Positions 51,489 through 59,593 of a DNA stretch of 64,000 nucleotides are shown here, in pieces. Each line of letters begins with the position of its first letter. The stretch's first letter is position 1. Source of the stretch: Spirochaetota bacterium (GTDB lineage: Bacteria > Spirochaetota > Brachyspiria > Brachyspirales > JACRPF01); contig JACRPF010000005.1 of assembly GCA_016214035.1 (NCBI GenBank), positions 186,001 through 250,000 of the forward strand, read 5' to 3'. Both the position numbers and the translations under genes were made by a program. The notes under the pieces are model-generated. The model was given only the letters and a program-made list of their open reading frames with translations. It did no database searches and was not told the DNA's origin.

Positions 51489-52261
51489 GTTCGCTCCTTG
51501 AGTACATTCGTAAGCAGCCACCGTGCGACACCGTCATTATCATTGTCGCCGCATATATGATCGGCAGATTCTTTGATCTCATCAAGCGCATTCTGCATTG
51601 CGACGCCCGTACCGCAGTCACGCAGCATCTCACGGTCATTACAGTCATCGCCGAATGCTGTCATGTCCGACAATTTCCAGCCGCAATGCCCCGCAAGTGT
51701 ACGCAGCGCTCCGGCCTTTGACGCACTGCGGTTCATGATAAGCCCGAGCTTTCCGGAACTCAATTCGAGATACAGGTGTTCCGGCACATAGCGGTTATAC
51801 CGTTTCATGTCGTCAGCCGACGATACGCCGATGATTATCTTGTCTGCGGGAAACGGCGGCAGATCATTGAAATCGGTCATGACGGCTTTCGATGCATTCC
51901 AGTCTTCCGGAACATCGAAATTCGCATAGAGCGTATCGTTTATCTCGACCGACAGGGTTGCCTGCGGATGATCGGCCGCGATGGCGCAGAGAATATGTTT
52001 CGCGACATCCGGTTCAATGCCGCTGTGAAATATCGTTTCCGTACCGCAGACAATAATGGCGCCATTATGCAGAATTAGCGCCTCTGCGGGTATCTGTTCA
52101 CGGTAATGAAGTATCGTCCGCATCGGGCGGGCAGTTGCAAAAACAACATGTATACCGCGTTCGATGCAGCGGTTGAACACATCGGCGGAAAACGCCGATA
52201 TCGTTTTATCCGTCCGCAGCAGTGTCCTGTCAAGGTCGGTTACAATAATTCGTGATTCCAC
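51485..52261 (-). CDS. HAD-family (Cof-type) phosphatase
   Basis: A 258-aa HAD hydrolase of the Cof/YbiV group. The nucleophile motif is VTDLDRTLLRTDK, motif III is near SASKAGALRTLAGHCGW, and motif IV is MTAFGDDCNDREML. The large cap of this subclass lies between. Such enzymes dephosphorylate sugar phosphates, FMN or pyridoxal-P. It starts at a GTG (52261), and no strong SD is seen. It is coupled to the downstream lipoprotein gene. Substrate undetermined. Confidence 0.88.
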   Translation of the reverse strand: MESRIIVTDLDRTLLRTDKTISAFSADVFNRCIERGIHVVFATARPMRTILHYREQIPAEALILHNGAIIVCGTETIFHSGIEPDVAKHILCAIAADHPQATLSVEINDTLYANFDVPEDWNASKAVMTDFNDLPPFPADKIIIGVSSADDMKRYNRYVPEHLYLELSSGKLGLIMNRSASKAGALRTLAGHCGWKLSDMTAFGDDCNDREMLRDCGTGVAMQNALDEIKESADHICGDNDNDGVARWLLTNVLKERT

Positions 52262-52421
52262 CGGTTCACCGATATATCATGTTGGCGCATCATCTTGCAT
52301 TCGCAGTTTGCACATACATTTCAGTTTTATGCAGTAACGCGTATTCGTCAAGTATACCGCAGCATGCGGTTTGCGTCAAATAAAAAGCATTCATCGCCGG
52401 CGTACGAATCTATTTTTATGA

Positions 52422-52450
52422 TTGTTTTTAATTGTATCATAGGTTACTAT
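52422..52450 (+). promoter_or_regulatory. Promoter of the XRE-cupin/acyl-CoA ligase operon
   Basis: TTGTTT (52422-52427), 17 nt and TACTAT (52445-52450), the same hexamers and spacing as at 6466-6494. A leader with AAGGAGG precedes the ATG at 52496. Confidence 0.5.
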
Positions 52451-52495
52451 CCCCCATAACGCACGTGTCGGATCATTAATTCTAAGGAGGCTTTT

Positions 52496-53050
52496 ATGGA
52501 TGAGAATATAATGCTGATAGCCCAACGCATCAAGGCGCTCAGGGATATTGCCGGAGAATCGAAAGAAGAAGTCGCGAAGGTCCTTGAAATACCGGTAAAG
52601 GACTATGAGAACTATGAAAGCGGCAAGACCGATATCAGCGTGAGTTTTCTCTACGAGCTTGCCGCACACTTCAATGTGGAGCTCACGGCGATACTCACCG
52701 GTCATGAACCGCATATGAAGTCATTCAGTCTGGTCAGAAAAGGCACCGCCCCCAATATCGAACGGACCAAGGAGTACAGTTACCGGGATCTGGCTTATAA
52801 TTTCAAACATAAACGAATGGAGATATTCGAAGTCCAGGCTGAACCGAGATCCGGCGATAAGCCCGGACATCTCAACAGCCACCCGGGTCAGGAATTCAAC
52901 TATTGCCTTGAAGGTTCCATGAAAATAATCATCGGCAGCAATGAGATGACGCTCAATCCGGGGGACTCGCTGTACTTTGATTCCGGTCTGCCGCATGCCA
53001 TGATTGCATTGAACAATAAGCCCGCTAAATTCATCGCGGTAATTCTGTAG
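52496..53050 (+). CDS. XRE-family regulator with C-terminal cupin
   Basis: A 184-aa protein with an N-terminal lambda-repressor-like HTH ([20 protein letters not shown] to about residue 65) and a C-terminal cupin ([39 protein letters not shown]). This fusion is a common partner of AMP-forming acyl-CoA ligases, and the ligase follows after only 10 bp. It probably senses a carboxylic acid or its CoA ester and controls the operon. AAGGAGG gives strong translation initiation. Confidence 0.88.
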   Translation: MDENIMLIAQRIKALRDIAGESKEEVAKVLEIPVKDYENYESGKTDISVSFLYELAAHFNVELTAILTGHEPHMKSFSLVRKGTAPNIERTKEYSYRDLAYNFKHKRMEIFEVQAEPRSGDKPGHLNSHPGQEFNYCLEGSMKIIIGSNEMTLNPGDSLYFDSGLPHAMIALNNKPAKFIAVIL

Positions 53051-53060
53051 GAGGCGCATG

Positions 53061-54740
53061 ATGTCACAACATAAACCTGCCGGAAAAGATCTGCTCGACA
53101 TATACGCACCCGGAACGTTCAGCTCATATGAGGATTTTGTGAAAAACTACAAAGTGAACGTGCCTGAAAATTTTAATTTCGGATTCGACGTTGTAGACGA
53201 AATGGCCCGAAGGGCGCCGGATCAGACGGCACTCGTCTGGTGTGATGACAAGGGCGCTGAGGCCGTTTTTACGTTTAAACAGATTATGGAAAAGTCGAAC
53301 CGGGCCGCAAACGCATTGAAAGCCCTCGGCATAAAGAAGGGCGACGTGGTCATGCTCATCCTCAAGCGCCGCTACGAGTTCTGGTTTCTTTCCGTTGCGC
53401 TTCACAAGATAGGCGCCGCCTGCATACCGGCAACACATCTTCTCACGGTCAAGGACCTGAAATACAGGAACAGCGCCGCCGGGATAAAGATGATAATAAG
53501 CGTCGGCGATGAGACCATCATGAACGCCATCGACGAATCGCAGAAAGAATCGCCTACACTTACCCAGAAGGCGTGCATCACCACCGACAGACCCGGCTGG
53601 ACCAATATGTCAAAGGCCATCGAAGCGGCTTCACCCGTATTTGCACGGCCCACGGGAGCTGAAGCGACGACGAACAGCGATATATTCCTTCTGTACTTTA
53701 CCTCAGGCACAACCGGCATGCCCAAGATGGTAAAGCATAATTACACTTATCCGCTCGGGCATATTGTGACCGCAAAATACTGGCAGAACGTTCAGGCTGG
53801 AGGTCTCCATTTCACCGTTGCGGACACGGGATGGGCAAAGGCCGCGTGGGGAAAGATATACGGTCAGTGGATAGCGGGAACGGCTATTATGGTTTACGAT
53901 TACGACCGGTTCGTGCCCAAGGATATGTGCACGGTTATCGCAAAGTACAAGGTCACCACCTACTGCGCACCCCCGACGATATTCCGTTATCTGATAAAAG
54001 AGGACCTGTCCAGTTATGATTTCTCCGGATTGAAGTACTGCATCACCGCAGGAGAGCCGCTGAATCCTGAAGTGTACAGCCAGTTTCTGAAGATGACGGG
54101 CTTTGAACTCCGTGAAGGTTTTGGACAGACCGAATGCACCGTGGCGGTGGCAACCTATCCGTGGCTCAAGGCAAAACCGGGTTCCATGGGAAAACCGACG
54201 CCGGGATATGATATCGACCTTTTTGACGACAACGGAAGGCCGGTGGAGACAGGTGAGGAAGGTCAGATAGTGATTCGTACCGACAGGAAAAAACCCGTCG
54301 GGATGTTCGACGGATATTACAAGGATGAAGCGCTCACGAAACGGGCGTGGCACGACGGGGCGTATTACACGGGAGACGTGGCGTACCGCGACGAGGACGG
54401 TTATTACTGGTTCGTGGGCCGTGCGGACGACTGCTTTAAAAGTTCAGGTTACCGGATAGGGCCGTTCGAGATAGAAAGCGCCCTGCTCGAACATCCGGCC
54501 GTTCTGGAATGCGCCATCACCGGTGTGCCCGATCCGGACAGGGGTCTCGCGATCAAGGCTACGGTCGTACTCACCAAGAATTACACCGGTTCCGATGCGC
54601 TGGTCAAGGAACTGCAGGAACACGTAAAAAAAGTTACCGCGCCGTACAAATACCCGCGCATTATCGAATTCGTAAAGGAACTGCCGAAGACTATCAGCGG
54701 AAAGATTCGCCGTGTGGAAATACGAGGGGATAAAAAGTAG
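53061..54740 (+). CDS. AMP-forming acyl-CoA synthetase
   Basis: A 559-aa adenylate-forming ligase. It has the P-loop motif [16 protein letters not shown], the A5 motif EGFGQTEC, the A7 motif [20 protein letters not shown], and a late [10 protein letters not shown] with the catalytic Lys (A10). It activates a carboxylic acid with ATP and CoA. Closest by eye are acetyl-/medium-chain acyl-CoA synthetases. There are two adjacent ATGs (53058 and 53061), and the second has the better 6-nt spacing to GGAGG. It is in an operon with the XRE-cupin regulator, a frequent pairing. Chain-length specificity is unknown. Confidence 0.92.
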   Translation: MSQHKPAGKDLLDIYAPGTFSSYEDFVKNYKVNVPENFNFGFDVVDEMARRAPDQTALVWCDDKGAEAVFTFKQIMEKSNRAANALKALGIKKGDVVMLILKRRYEFWFLSVALHKIGAACIPATHLLTVKDLKYRNSAAGIKMIISVGDETIMNAIDESQKESPTLTQKACITTDRPGWTNMSKAIEAASPVFARPTGAEATTNSDIFLLYFTSGTTGMPKMVKHNYTYPLGHIVTAKYWQNVQAGGLHFTVADTGWAKAAWGKIYGQWIAGTAIMVYDYDRFVPKDMCTVIAKYKVTTYCAPPTIFRYLIKEDLSSYDFSGLKYCITAGEPLNPEVYSQFLKMTGFELREGFGQTECTVAVATYPWLKAKPGSMGKPTPGYDIDLFDDNGRPVETGEEGQIVIRTDRKKPVGMFDGYYKDEALTKRAWHDGAYYTGDVAYRDEDGYYWFVGRADDCFKSSGYRIGPFEIESALLEHPAVLECAITGVPDPDRGLAIKATVVLTKNYTGSDALVKELQEHVKKVTAPYKYPRIIEFVKELPKTISGKIRRVEIRGDKK

Positions 54741-54749
54741 TTTCTTATG

Positions 54750-54834
54750 TGCCCGGGGCCGGAATCGAACCGGCATGACCGTTACAGCCAACGGATTTTA
54801 AATCCGTTGCGTCTACCAATTTCGCCACCCGGGC
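54750..54834 (-). tRNA. tRNA-Leu (anticodon UAA)
   Basis: On the minus strand the 7-bp acceptor stem (GCCCGGG at 54834-54828 with CCCGGGC at 54757-54751) closes an 85-nt class II tRNA. It has a D-arm (AAATTGGTAGACGC), an anticodon stem-loop around TTTAAAA giving anticodon TAA, a long variable arm, and a T-arm GGTTCGATTCC. The discriminator is A (54750). CCA is not encoded, so it must be added after transcription. Confidence 0.95.
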
Positions 54835-54914
54835 TTTGCAGCGGATGCGTATTCGAGGGGCATGGTAGCATATCGAACATAAAATGCAAGCTCGGAAGTG
54901 TTTCCGCGGGTGCG

Positions 54915-56243
54915 TCAGGGCAGATATCCGCCTTCGGCAATAAGGCGCGCGCGGAGTTTCTTCACGTCAATGTGATGCACATCGCCGTCGGTCTTCGACG
55001 CGAACGCGGCTGCGATGCCGGCGGCTTCACCCATGGCGAGACACACCGGCATGACGCGCACGCTTCCCTGCACGATGCGGTCACAGGAGATGGACCGCCC
55101 CGCGACGATGACATTCGTAATACTTTTCGGCAATAGACATCGGTACGGTATGCCGTGCGATTCCCCTTTCTTGTAACGTTCAAAGCGGTGTTCCACGACG
55201 TTCTCTGTTTTCGTTTTCTCTATTTCGTTCTTAGCCGTGTGTATGTCGATGAAATAGCTGTTGCGGCATATCTCATCGTCAAAACTTTTGCGTGCGAGGT
55301 AATCTTCGAGCGTGAGATTGTAGTCGCCCACGATGCGTCTGCTTTCGCGTATGCCGAGGAGCGATCCGGTTGATGCAAGGAACGAGTTTCTGAATGCGGG
55401 ATGATATTCGGCAAGCGCATCGCGGATATCGGCTGCAATCTTTCTGCCTTCCATGAGCGCCTTCGAGAGACTCGCCGGGTCTGTTGAATCCACGTCCCAG
55501 ATGTGTCCCGCATTGAGCCCCACCGTTCCCGGACCGATGATGTTGTTGCACATGTGCGTGTCTTTGATACGCGGATATTTTCCCGAAGTGACGATCTTGT
55601 AGACCGGGCTGTTCTTATTGCCGGCGTACAGGTTCTCTCCGTGACGGTATGCGTAATCATCCACATTCGAAAGGATGAAGCAGTGCGTTGCCGGCATCGT
55701 CTCGCCCTTTTCGTCGCCCTGGTGGAATTCGGCGCCCGCCCACGCCGCAATGTCGGCGTCACCGGTGCAATCGATGAATACTTTGGCGCGATATGCGGTA
55801 AGCCCGCTTTTGTTGGATACAACGACGGTCTTCACCGCTCCGCCCGCCGCGTCCACGGTGCATACCGACGAGTGGAACAGTACCGTTGCGCCGAACGATG
55901 TCACCATGTCGTCATAGACGCGCTTGAGATGTTCCGGGTCTATCGCCACCCAGTCCATCTTGTTTTTCGGTTCATGCATGACGGTCTCACGCGCGCGGGT
56001 AAACACTTTCTCGGCAAGACCCCGGTAGATCATTTTTTCAAGATCGGAGAACGGACACCATGCCGGCACCAGGCCGAGCGTTCCCATGCCGCCGAGGGCG
56101 CCTGTTCCTTCAAGAAGAAGTGTCTTCGCCCCTTCGCGTGCGGCCGCCATCGCCGCGGTGCAGCCTGCCGGTCCGCCGCCGGCCACGATGACATCATACG
56201 TCTCATTGAGCGGGATAGACTGTGTAAGCGTATACGAACTCAT
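54915..56243 (-). CDS. FAD-dependent oxidoreductase (FAD_oxidored family)
   Basis: A 442-aa flavoprotein with dinucleotide-binding motif YDVIVAGGGPAGCTAAMAAA, then LEGTGALGGMGTLGLVP and VFIDCTGDADIAAWAG, and a C-terminal flavin-contact stretch (NVIVAGRSISCDRIVQGS). This is the family often found beside glycoside hydrolases and AraC regulators in polysaccharide degraders, with unknown substrate. I chose the ATG at 56243, preceded by GGAG. The upstream ATG has no SD. It is divergent from an AraC-type gene that probably regulates it. Confidence 0.85.
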   Translation of the reverse strand: MSSYTLTQSIPLNETYDVIVAGGGPAGCTAAMAAAREGAKTLLLEGTGALGGMGTLGLVPAWCPFSDLEKMIYRGLAEKVFTRARETVMHEPKNKMDWVAIDPEHLKRVYDDMVTSFGATVLFHSSVCTVDAAGGAVKTVVVSNKSGLTAYRAKVFIDCTGDADIAAWAGAEFHQGDEKGETMPATHCFILSNVDDYAYRHGENLYAGNKNSPVYKIVTSGKYPRIKDTHMCNNIIGPGTVGLNAGHIWDVDSTDPASLSKALMEGRKIAADIRDALAEYHPAFRNSFLASTGSLLGIRESRRIVGDYNLTLEDYLARKSFDDEICRNSYFIDIHTAKNEIEKTKTENVVEHRFERYKKGESHGIPYRCLLPKSITNVIVAGRSISCDRIVQGSVRVMPVCLAMGEAAGIAAAFASKTDGDVHHIDVKKLRARLIAEGGYLP

Positions 56244-56370
56244 GGTTTTCTCCATTTCATATGTTCAGCCGGGACTTGCGTTCCCGCTGCTGTGCGTATG
56301 GTATAACTATAACATCGCGACTGCGCGCGGTCAATGCATTTTGAAGCGATAAAACTGCACTTTTCTCCGA

Positions 56371-56398
56371 TTGCATTTTCACGGGTTTCATATAGATT
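56371..56398 (+). promoter_or_regulatory. Leaderless-type promoter of AraC-PocR-like gene
   Basis: TTGCAT (56371-56376), 16 nt, TAGATT (56393-56398), 6 nt and then ATG at 56405. The geometry matches the sites at 5667 and 39685, with a weaker -10. Confidence 0.5.
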
Positions 56399-56404
56399 TT
56401 ATGC

Positions 56405-57238
56405 ATGAATGACGTACGGACGATGATATCCGCATACGAACAGCGGCTCGGTGTGACCATCTGCGTCCATGACTATGCCGGAGCGCTTCATGCCGTCGTC
56501 CCGTCCGACAGGATTTATCACGACCGGAATCCGTTCTGCCGCAGTGAAAAAGCGCTCAACGACATCCGCTGCAGCGCGTTCGACCTGAGGCGACTGCAGA
56601 ACGAGATCACCCGTTTTCCCGACGGCGGCTGCAAACGGTGCCATGCCGGTTTTCTGGAACTGTTCATTCCGCTGCACCGGTACGGCCGCATTGAAGGCAT
56701 GCTCTTCGCCGGCATCTTTCTTCCGAAGAACGATACGCATATCCCGCTGGTGCTCTCCGAGGCGGTTCGCAGGAGCGTACGAAGCGGTGACCGTTCAGGC
56801 ATACCCCGCATCGACGAACGGATGATGCATGAACATCTTGCCGTGCTGTCGCTGCTTGCGGCGCACATAGAATCCGCAGCGGCGGTCACCGCGGATGATG
56901 CGCCGGTGAACCGCCGGCAGATGATAGACCGGTTCATCGAAACGAAATATAATCGCGATCCCTCGCTCGACGATCTCTGCCGCACGCTCGGTTTGAATCC
57001 GTCGCGTACGAGCGAGGTTATACGTACGCTGTATGCAAAGACATTCCCCGAGCTCATCAACGCCCGACGTCTTCAGCATGCGCGGCATCTGCTTGCCGAA
57101 ACGGCGCTCCCGGTGCATTTTGTAGCGGCGCAGTGCGGGTATGAGAATACGGAGTATTTTTTCAGAATATTCAAAAAGCAATTCCGCATGACGCCGCTTG
57201 CGTGGCGTGGAAAACGTACCGGGAAGAAAAGCGGATAA
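56405..57238 (+). CDS. AraC-family regulator with PocR-like sensor
   Basis: A 277-aa regulator. The N-terminal half has PocR-like cysteine motifs (NPFCRSEKALNDIRCS, GGCKRCHAGFLELFIPL), sharing the CHAG signature with the regulator at 17287. The C-terminal AraC HTH pair includes LDDLCRTLGLNPSRTSEVI and AAQCGYENTEYFFRIFKKQF. It is divergent from the FAD oxidoreductase, its likely target. The message is probably leaderless. Confidence 0.85.
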   Translation: MNDVRTMISAYEQRLGVTICVHDYAGALHAVVPSDRIYHDRNPFCRSEKALNDIRCSAFDLRRLQNEITRFPDGGCKRCHAGFLELFIPLHRYGRIEGMLFAGIFLPKNDTHIPLVLSEAVRRSVRSGDRSGIPRIDERMMHEHLAVLSLLAAHIESAAAVTADDAPVNRRQMIDRFIETKYNRDPSLDDLCRTLGLNPSRTSEVIRTLYAKTFPELINARRLQHARHLLAETALPVHFVAAQCGYENTEYFFRIFKKQFRMTPLAWRGKRTGKKSG

Positions 57239-57260
57239 CGACGCGGCGCATTTTCCGCGA

Positions 57261-58313
57261 TCAGTCTATGATGCCCGCGCCGATGACCTCATCCCCGTCG
57301 TAAAAGACGGCTGCCTGTCCCGGCGTCACCGCGCGTTCCGGTTCGTCAAAGACCACGCGTACCCTGTTTTCCTCCGGATACACCGTGCATCCCGCGCCTT
57401 CATGCGTTGAACGTATTTTCACCGTCATGTGTTTCGGCGATGACGCAGGCTTCGCTGCGATGTAATTCATATCGCTTGCGGTGAATCCGGCGCGGAACAG
57501 TGCCGTATCATTCCCGACGATGACGCTGTTCGTCTCCGCGTCGATGCGCACCACATAGAGCGGTGTCGCATGCGCGATGCCCAGCCCCCGCCGCTGGCCG
57601 ATGGTATAATTGGCTATGCCGTTATGTGTTCCGAGCACATTACCGTTCACATCTTTTATCTCGCCGCTCTTTCCCGGATCGCCGATGAGCACCTTGTAGT
57701 CGCCGCCGGCGAAATCCTGGCTGTCGGGTTTGTCGTGCGTGAATAGGCCGTATTCCTTCGCCTTCGCGCGTACCGCGTCCTTGCCCATGGCGCCGAGCGG
57801 GAAACATACGCGGGCGAGTATCTCCTGCGTGAGAAAACCGAGGAAGTACGACTGGTCGCGTTTTCCGTCGACCGCGCGTTTGAGGATGTATCGTCCGTCG
57901 GCGTTCTCGACACGCGCATAATGACCGGTGGCGAAGAGTGAAAAATCGATGCCGAGCTCGTGCGCGCGAGAGATGAGAAAGCCGAATTTCATCTGCGCAT
58001 TGCACCGCACGCACGGATTGGGTGTGCGCCCTCTGGCGTATTCGCTGCGGAAATAATCGAGCACGACGGCGCGGTATTCTTTTCTCAGATCGATGACATG
58101 GAACGGGATGCCGATGGTTTTCGATACGTTCTCAGCCGCGGCGATATCCTCTTCCTCGTCCGGTCCGTAGCAGGCGTTCTTGTTCTCGCCCCCCGGCAGA
58201 TCCCCGGAGTATATCTGCATGATGACGCCGATGACATCGTGTCCCTGCTCTTTGAGTATGAGTGCGGCTATCGACGAATCGACGCCGCCGGATAGTCCGA
58301 CTGCGATTTTCAT
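57261..58313 (-). CDS. mnmA: tRNA-specific 2-thiouridylase MnmA
   Basis: A 350-aa MnmA, which thiolates U34 of tRNA-Lys/Glu/Gln. It has the PP-loop GLSGGVDSS (residues 6-14), the catalytic Cys101 in NPCVRCN, and YTIGQRRGLGIA in the C-terminal domain. Where most MnmA proteins have a second catalytic Cys (DSQxICF-like), this one reads KPDSQDFAGGDYK with no Cys and is about three residues shorter. The nucleotide sequence supports this, and no frameshift is evident. Sulfur transfer may follow a different route, for example via Cys104. The ATG at 58313 begins the family sequence. The leader is very short and has no good SD. Confidence 0.9.
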   Translation of the reverse strand: MKIAVGLSGGVDSSIAALILKEQGHDVIGVIMQIYSGDLPGGENKNACYGPDEEEDIAAAENVSKTIGIPFHVIDLRKEYRAVVLDYFRSEYARGRTPNPCVRCNAQMKFGFLISRAHELGIDFSLFATGHYARVENADGRYILKRAVDGKRDQSYFLGFLTQEILARVCFPLGAMGKDAVRAKAKEYGLFTHDKPDSQDFAGGDYKVLIGDPGKSGEIKDVNGNVLGTHNGIANYTIGQRRGLGIAHATPLYVVRIDAETNSVIVGNDTALFRAGFTASDMNYIAAKPASSPKHMTVKIRSTHEGAGCTVYPEENRVRVVFDEPERAVTPGQAAVFYDGDEVIGAGIID

Positions 58314-58362
58314 AGTAGCGCTATAGTATAACATCTGGCACAGTGTTGCAAGCTCCGTTCAT

Positions 58363-58391
58363 TTGACGAAATATCTGACGGAAGATATACT
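58363..58391 (+). promoter_or_regulatory. Promoter of the binding protein-kinase operon
   Basis: TTGACG (58363-58368), 17 nt and TATACT (58386-58391). The leader is about 64 nt to the ATG at 58462. Confidence 0.65.
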
Positions 58392-58461
58392 GTACGAGGA
58401 TAATGCTTGAAATATTTGCACTCGGGCGACAATATGAAAAAAGAATGGAGCCGCATGTATC

Positions 58462-59583
58462 ATGAATAAACGCCTGTTGATAGCGATCCTGCTCGCCGCT
58501 GCTGCGGGCACGTTATTCTATATGGCGTTTTTCCGCACCGGATATCTGCCGAAACGAATACCGGTGTCGGTTAACTATGACAGCTATTCATACGGCAATG
58601 CCCGTGACGCAAAAATCATCGATGTTGCTACGCAGCCGAATGCAATTTTCACGAGCGAAAGTCTTTTCCATGATCTGATTTTACAGCGGCAGCTCGCGGC
58701 TGACGGATGGAAACTGCGCGAGCATCGTTTCCGCAACGGCAGAGATATGCTTCCCTATACCGACGGGCGTCTTGATGTCATGGTGCTCGGTGATATACCG
58801 GCTTATATAGCCATGACGCGCAGCCGTATCGGTATCTTTGCCGTCTGCAGACAGGGGTACAACACCATCGTGGCGAACCGGATACTTACGCCCTCGGAAA
58901 TCAAGGGGCGGCGCGTGGGATATCCGCCCAACACCACGGCGCATTTCACGCTTGACCTTGCGCTTCATTCAGCGGACCTATCGATCAATGACATCATCAC
59001 GATACCCATGCCTCCCGATGAGATGGAGGCCGCTTTCCGGAAACGTTCGGTGGATATGATCGTCTCATGGGAGCCCACCGCATCCGCCATTCTTGCCATT
59101 CCCGGCAGCGCCGCCATATCGCGTTCTGAAGGTTTTTCATACATAGCCATGGACATAGATTTTGCCGCACGTAATCCCGCGGTTCAGGCTGCCGTGCTCG
59201 CCGCGGTAGTCCGTGCAGTGAGCTGGGCCCGCAGTGATGAACGGAATGTACGGACGAATCTCATCTGGGACAGGCTGGCGGCAATCGCGTTTCTCGGTTC
59301 GTCACCTGTTGAAGCGAATGCCAAATGGACGGGCCTCATGCGCAAAGAGACCATCGACAACCCGTCATTCCCCATGCTTTCCCTCGATTTCAGCGATGAG
59401 CGCGGTATACAACACCGGCAGTTCGTGTTCATGAAACAGAACGGACTTCTGCCCGAAGATGCGTCATGGCAGCGGATATGCGAACGTGTGTATGTGCATC
59501 GTGTTCCGGAGATCATTAAAGAAAGCATACGCTGGCAGATCGGCCGTTTTGACTATGCCGCCGAAAAACTATACCGGGAATAA
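58462..59583 (+). CDS. NMT1/SsuA-like periplasmic solute-binding protein
   Basis: A 373-aa protein with an N-terminal signal or anchor helix (LLIAILLAAAAGTLFYMAFF) and an ABC-type substrate-binding fold of the NMT1/TauA/SsuA type. Motifs are DGRLDVMVLGDIPAYIAM, GRRVGYPPNTTAHFTLDLAL and DMIVSWEPTASAIL. Relatives bind aliphatic sulfonates, nitrate or thiamine precursors in the periplasm. No permease or ATPase is adjacent. A sensor histidine kinase starts 10 bp downstream, so this protein probably presents a ligand to the kinase rather than to a transporter. This is inference. Confidence 0.82.
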   Translation: MNKRLLIAILLAAAAGTLFYMAFFRTGYLPKRIPVSVNYDSYSYGNARDAKIIDVATQPNAIFTSESLFHDLILQRQLAADGWKLREHRFRNGRDMLPYTDGRLDVMVLGDIPAYIAMTRSRIGIFAVCRQGYNTIVANRILTPSEIKGRRVGYPPNTTAHFTLDLALHSADLSINDIITIPMPPDEMEAAFRKRSVDMIVSWEPTASAILAIPGSAAISRSEGFSYIAMDIDFAARNPAVQAAVLAAVVRAVSWARSDERNVRTNLIWDRLAAIAFLGSSPVEANAKWTGLMRKETIDNPSFPMLSLDFSDERGIQHRQFVFMKQNGLLPEDASWQRICERVYVHRVPEIIKESIRWQIGRFDYAAEKLYRE

Positions 59584-59593
59584 AGGAACAGCA

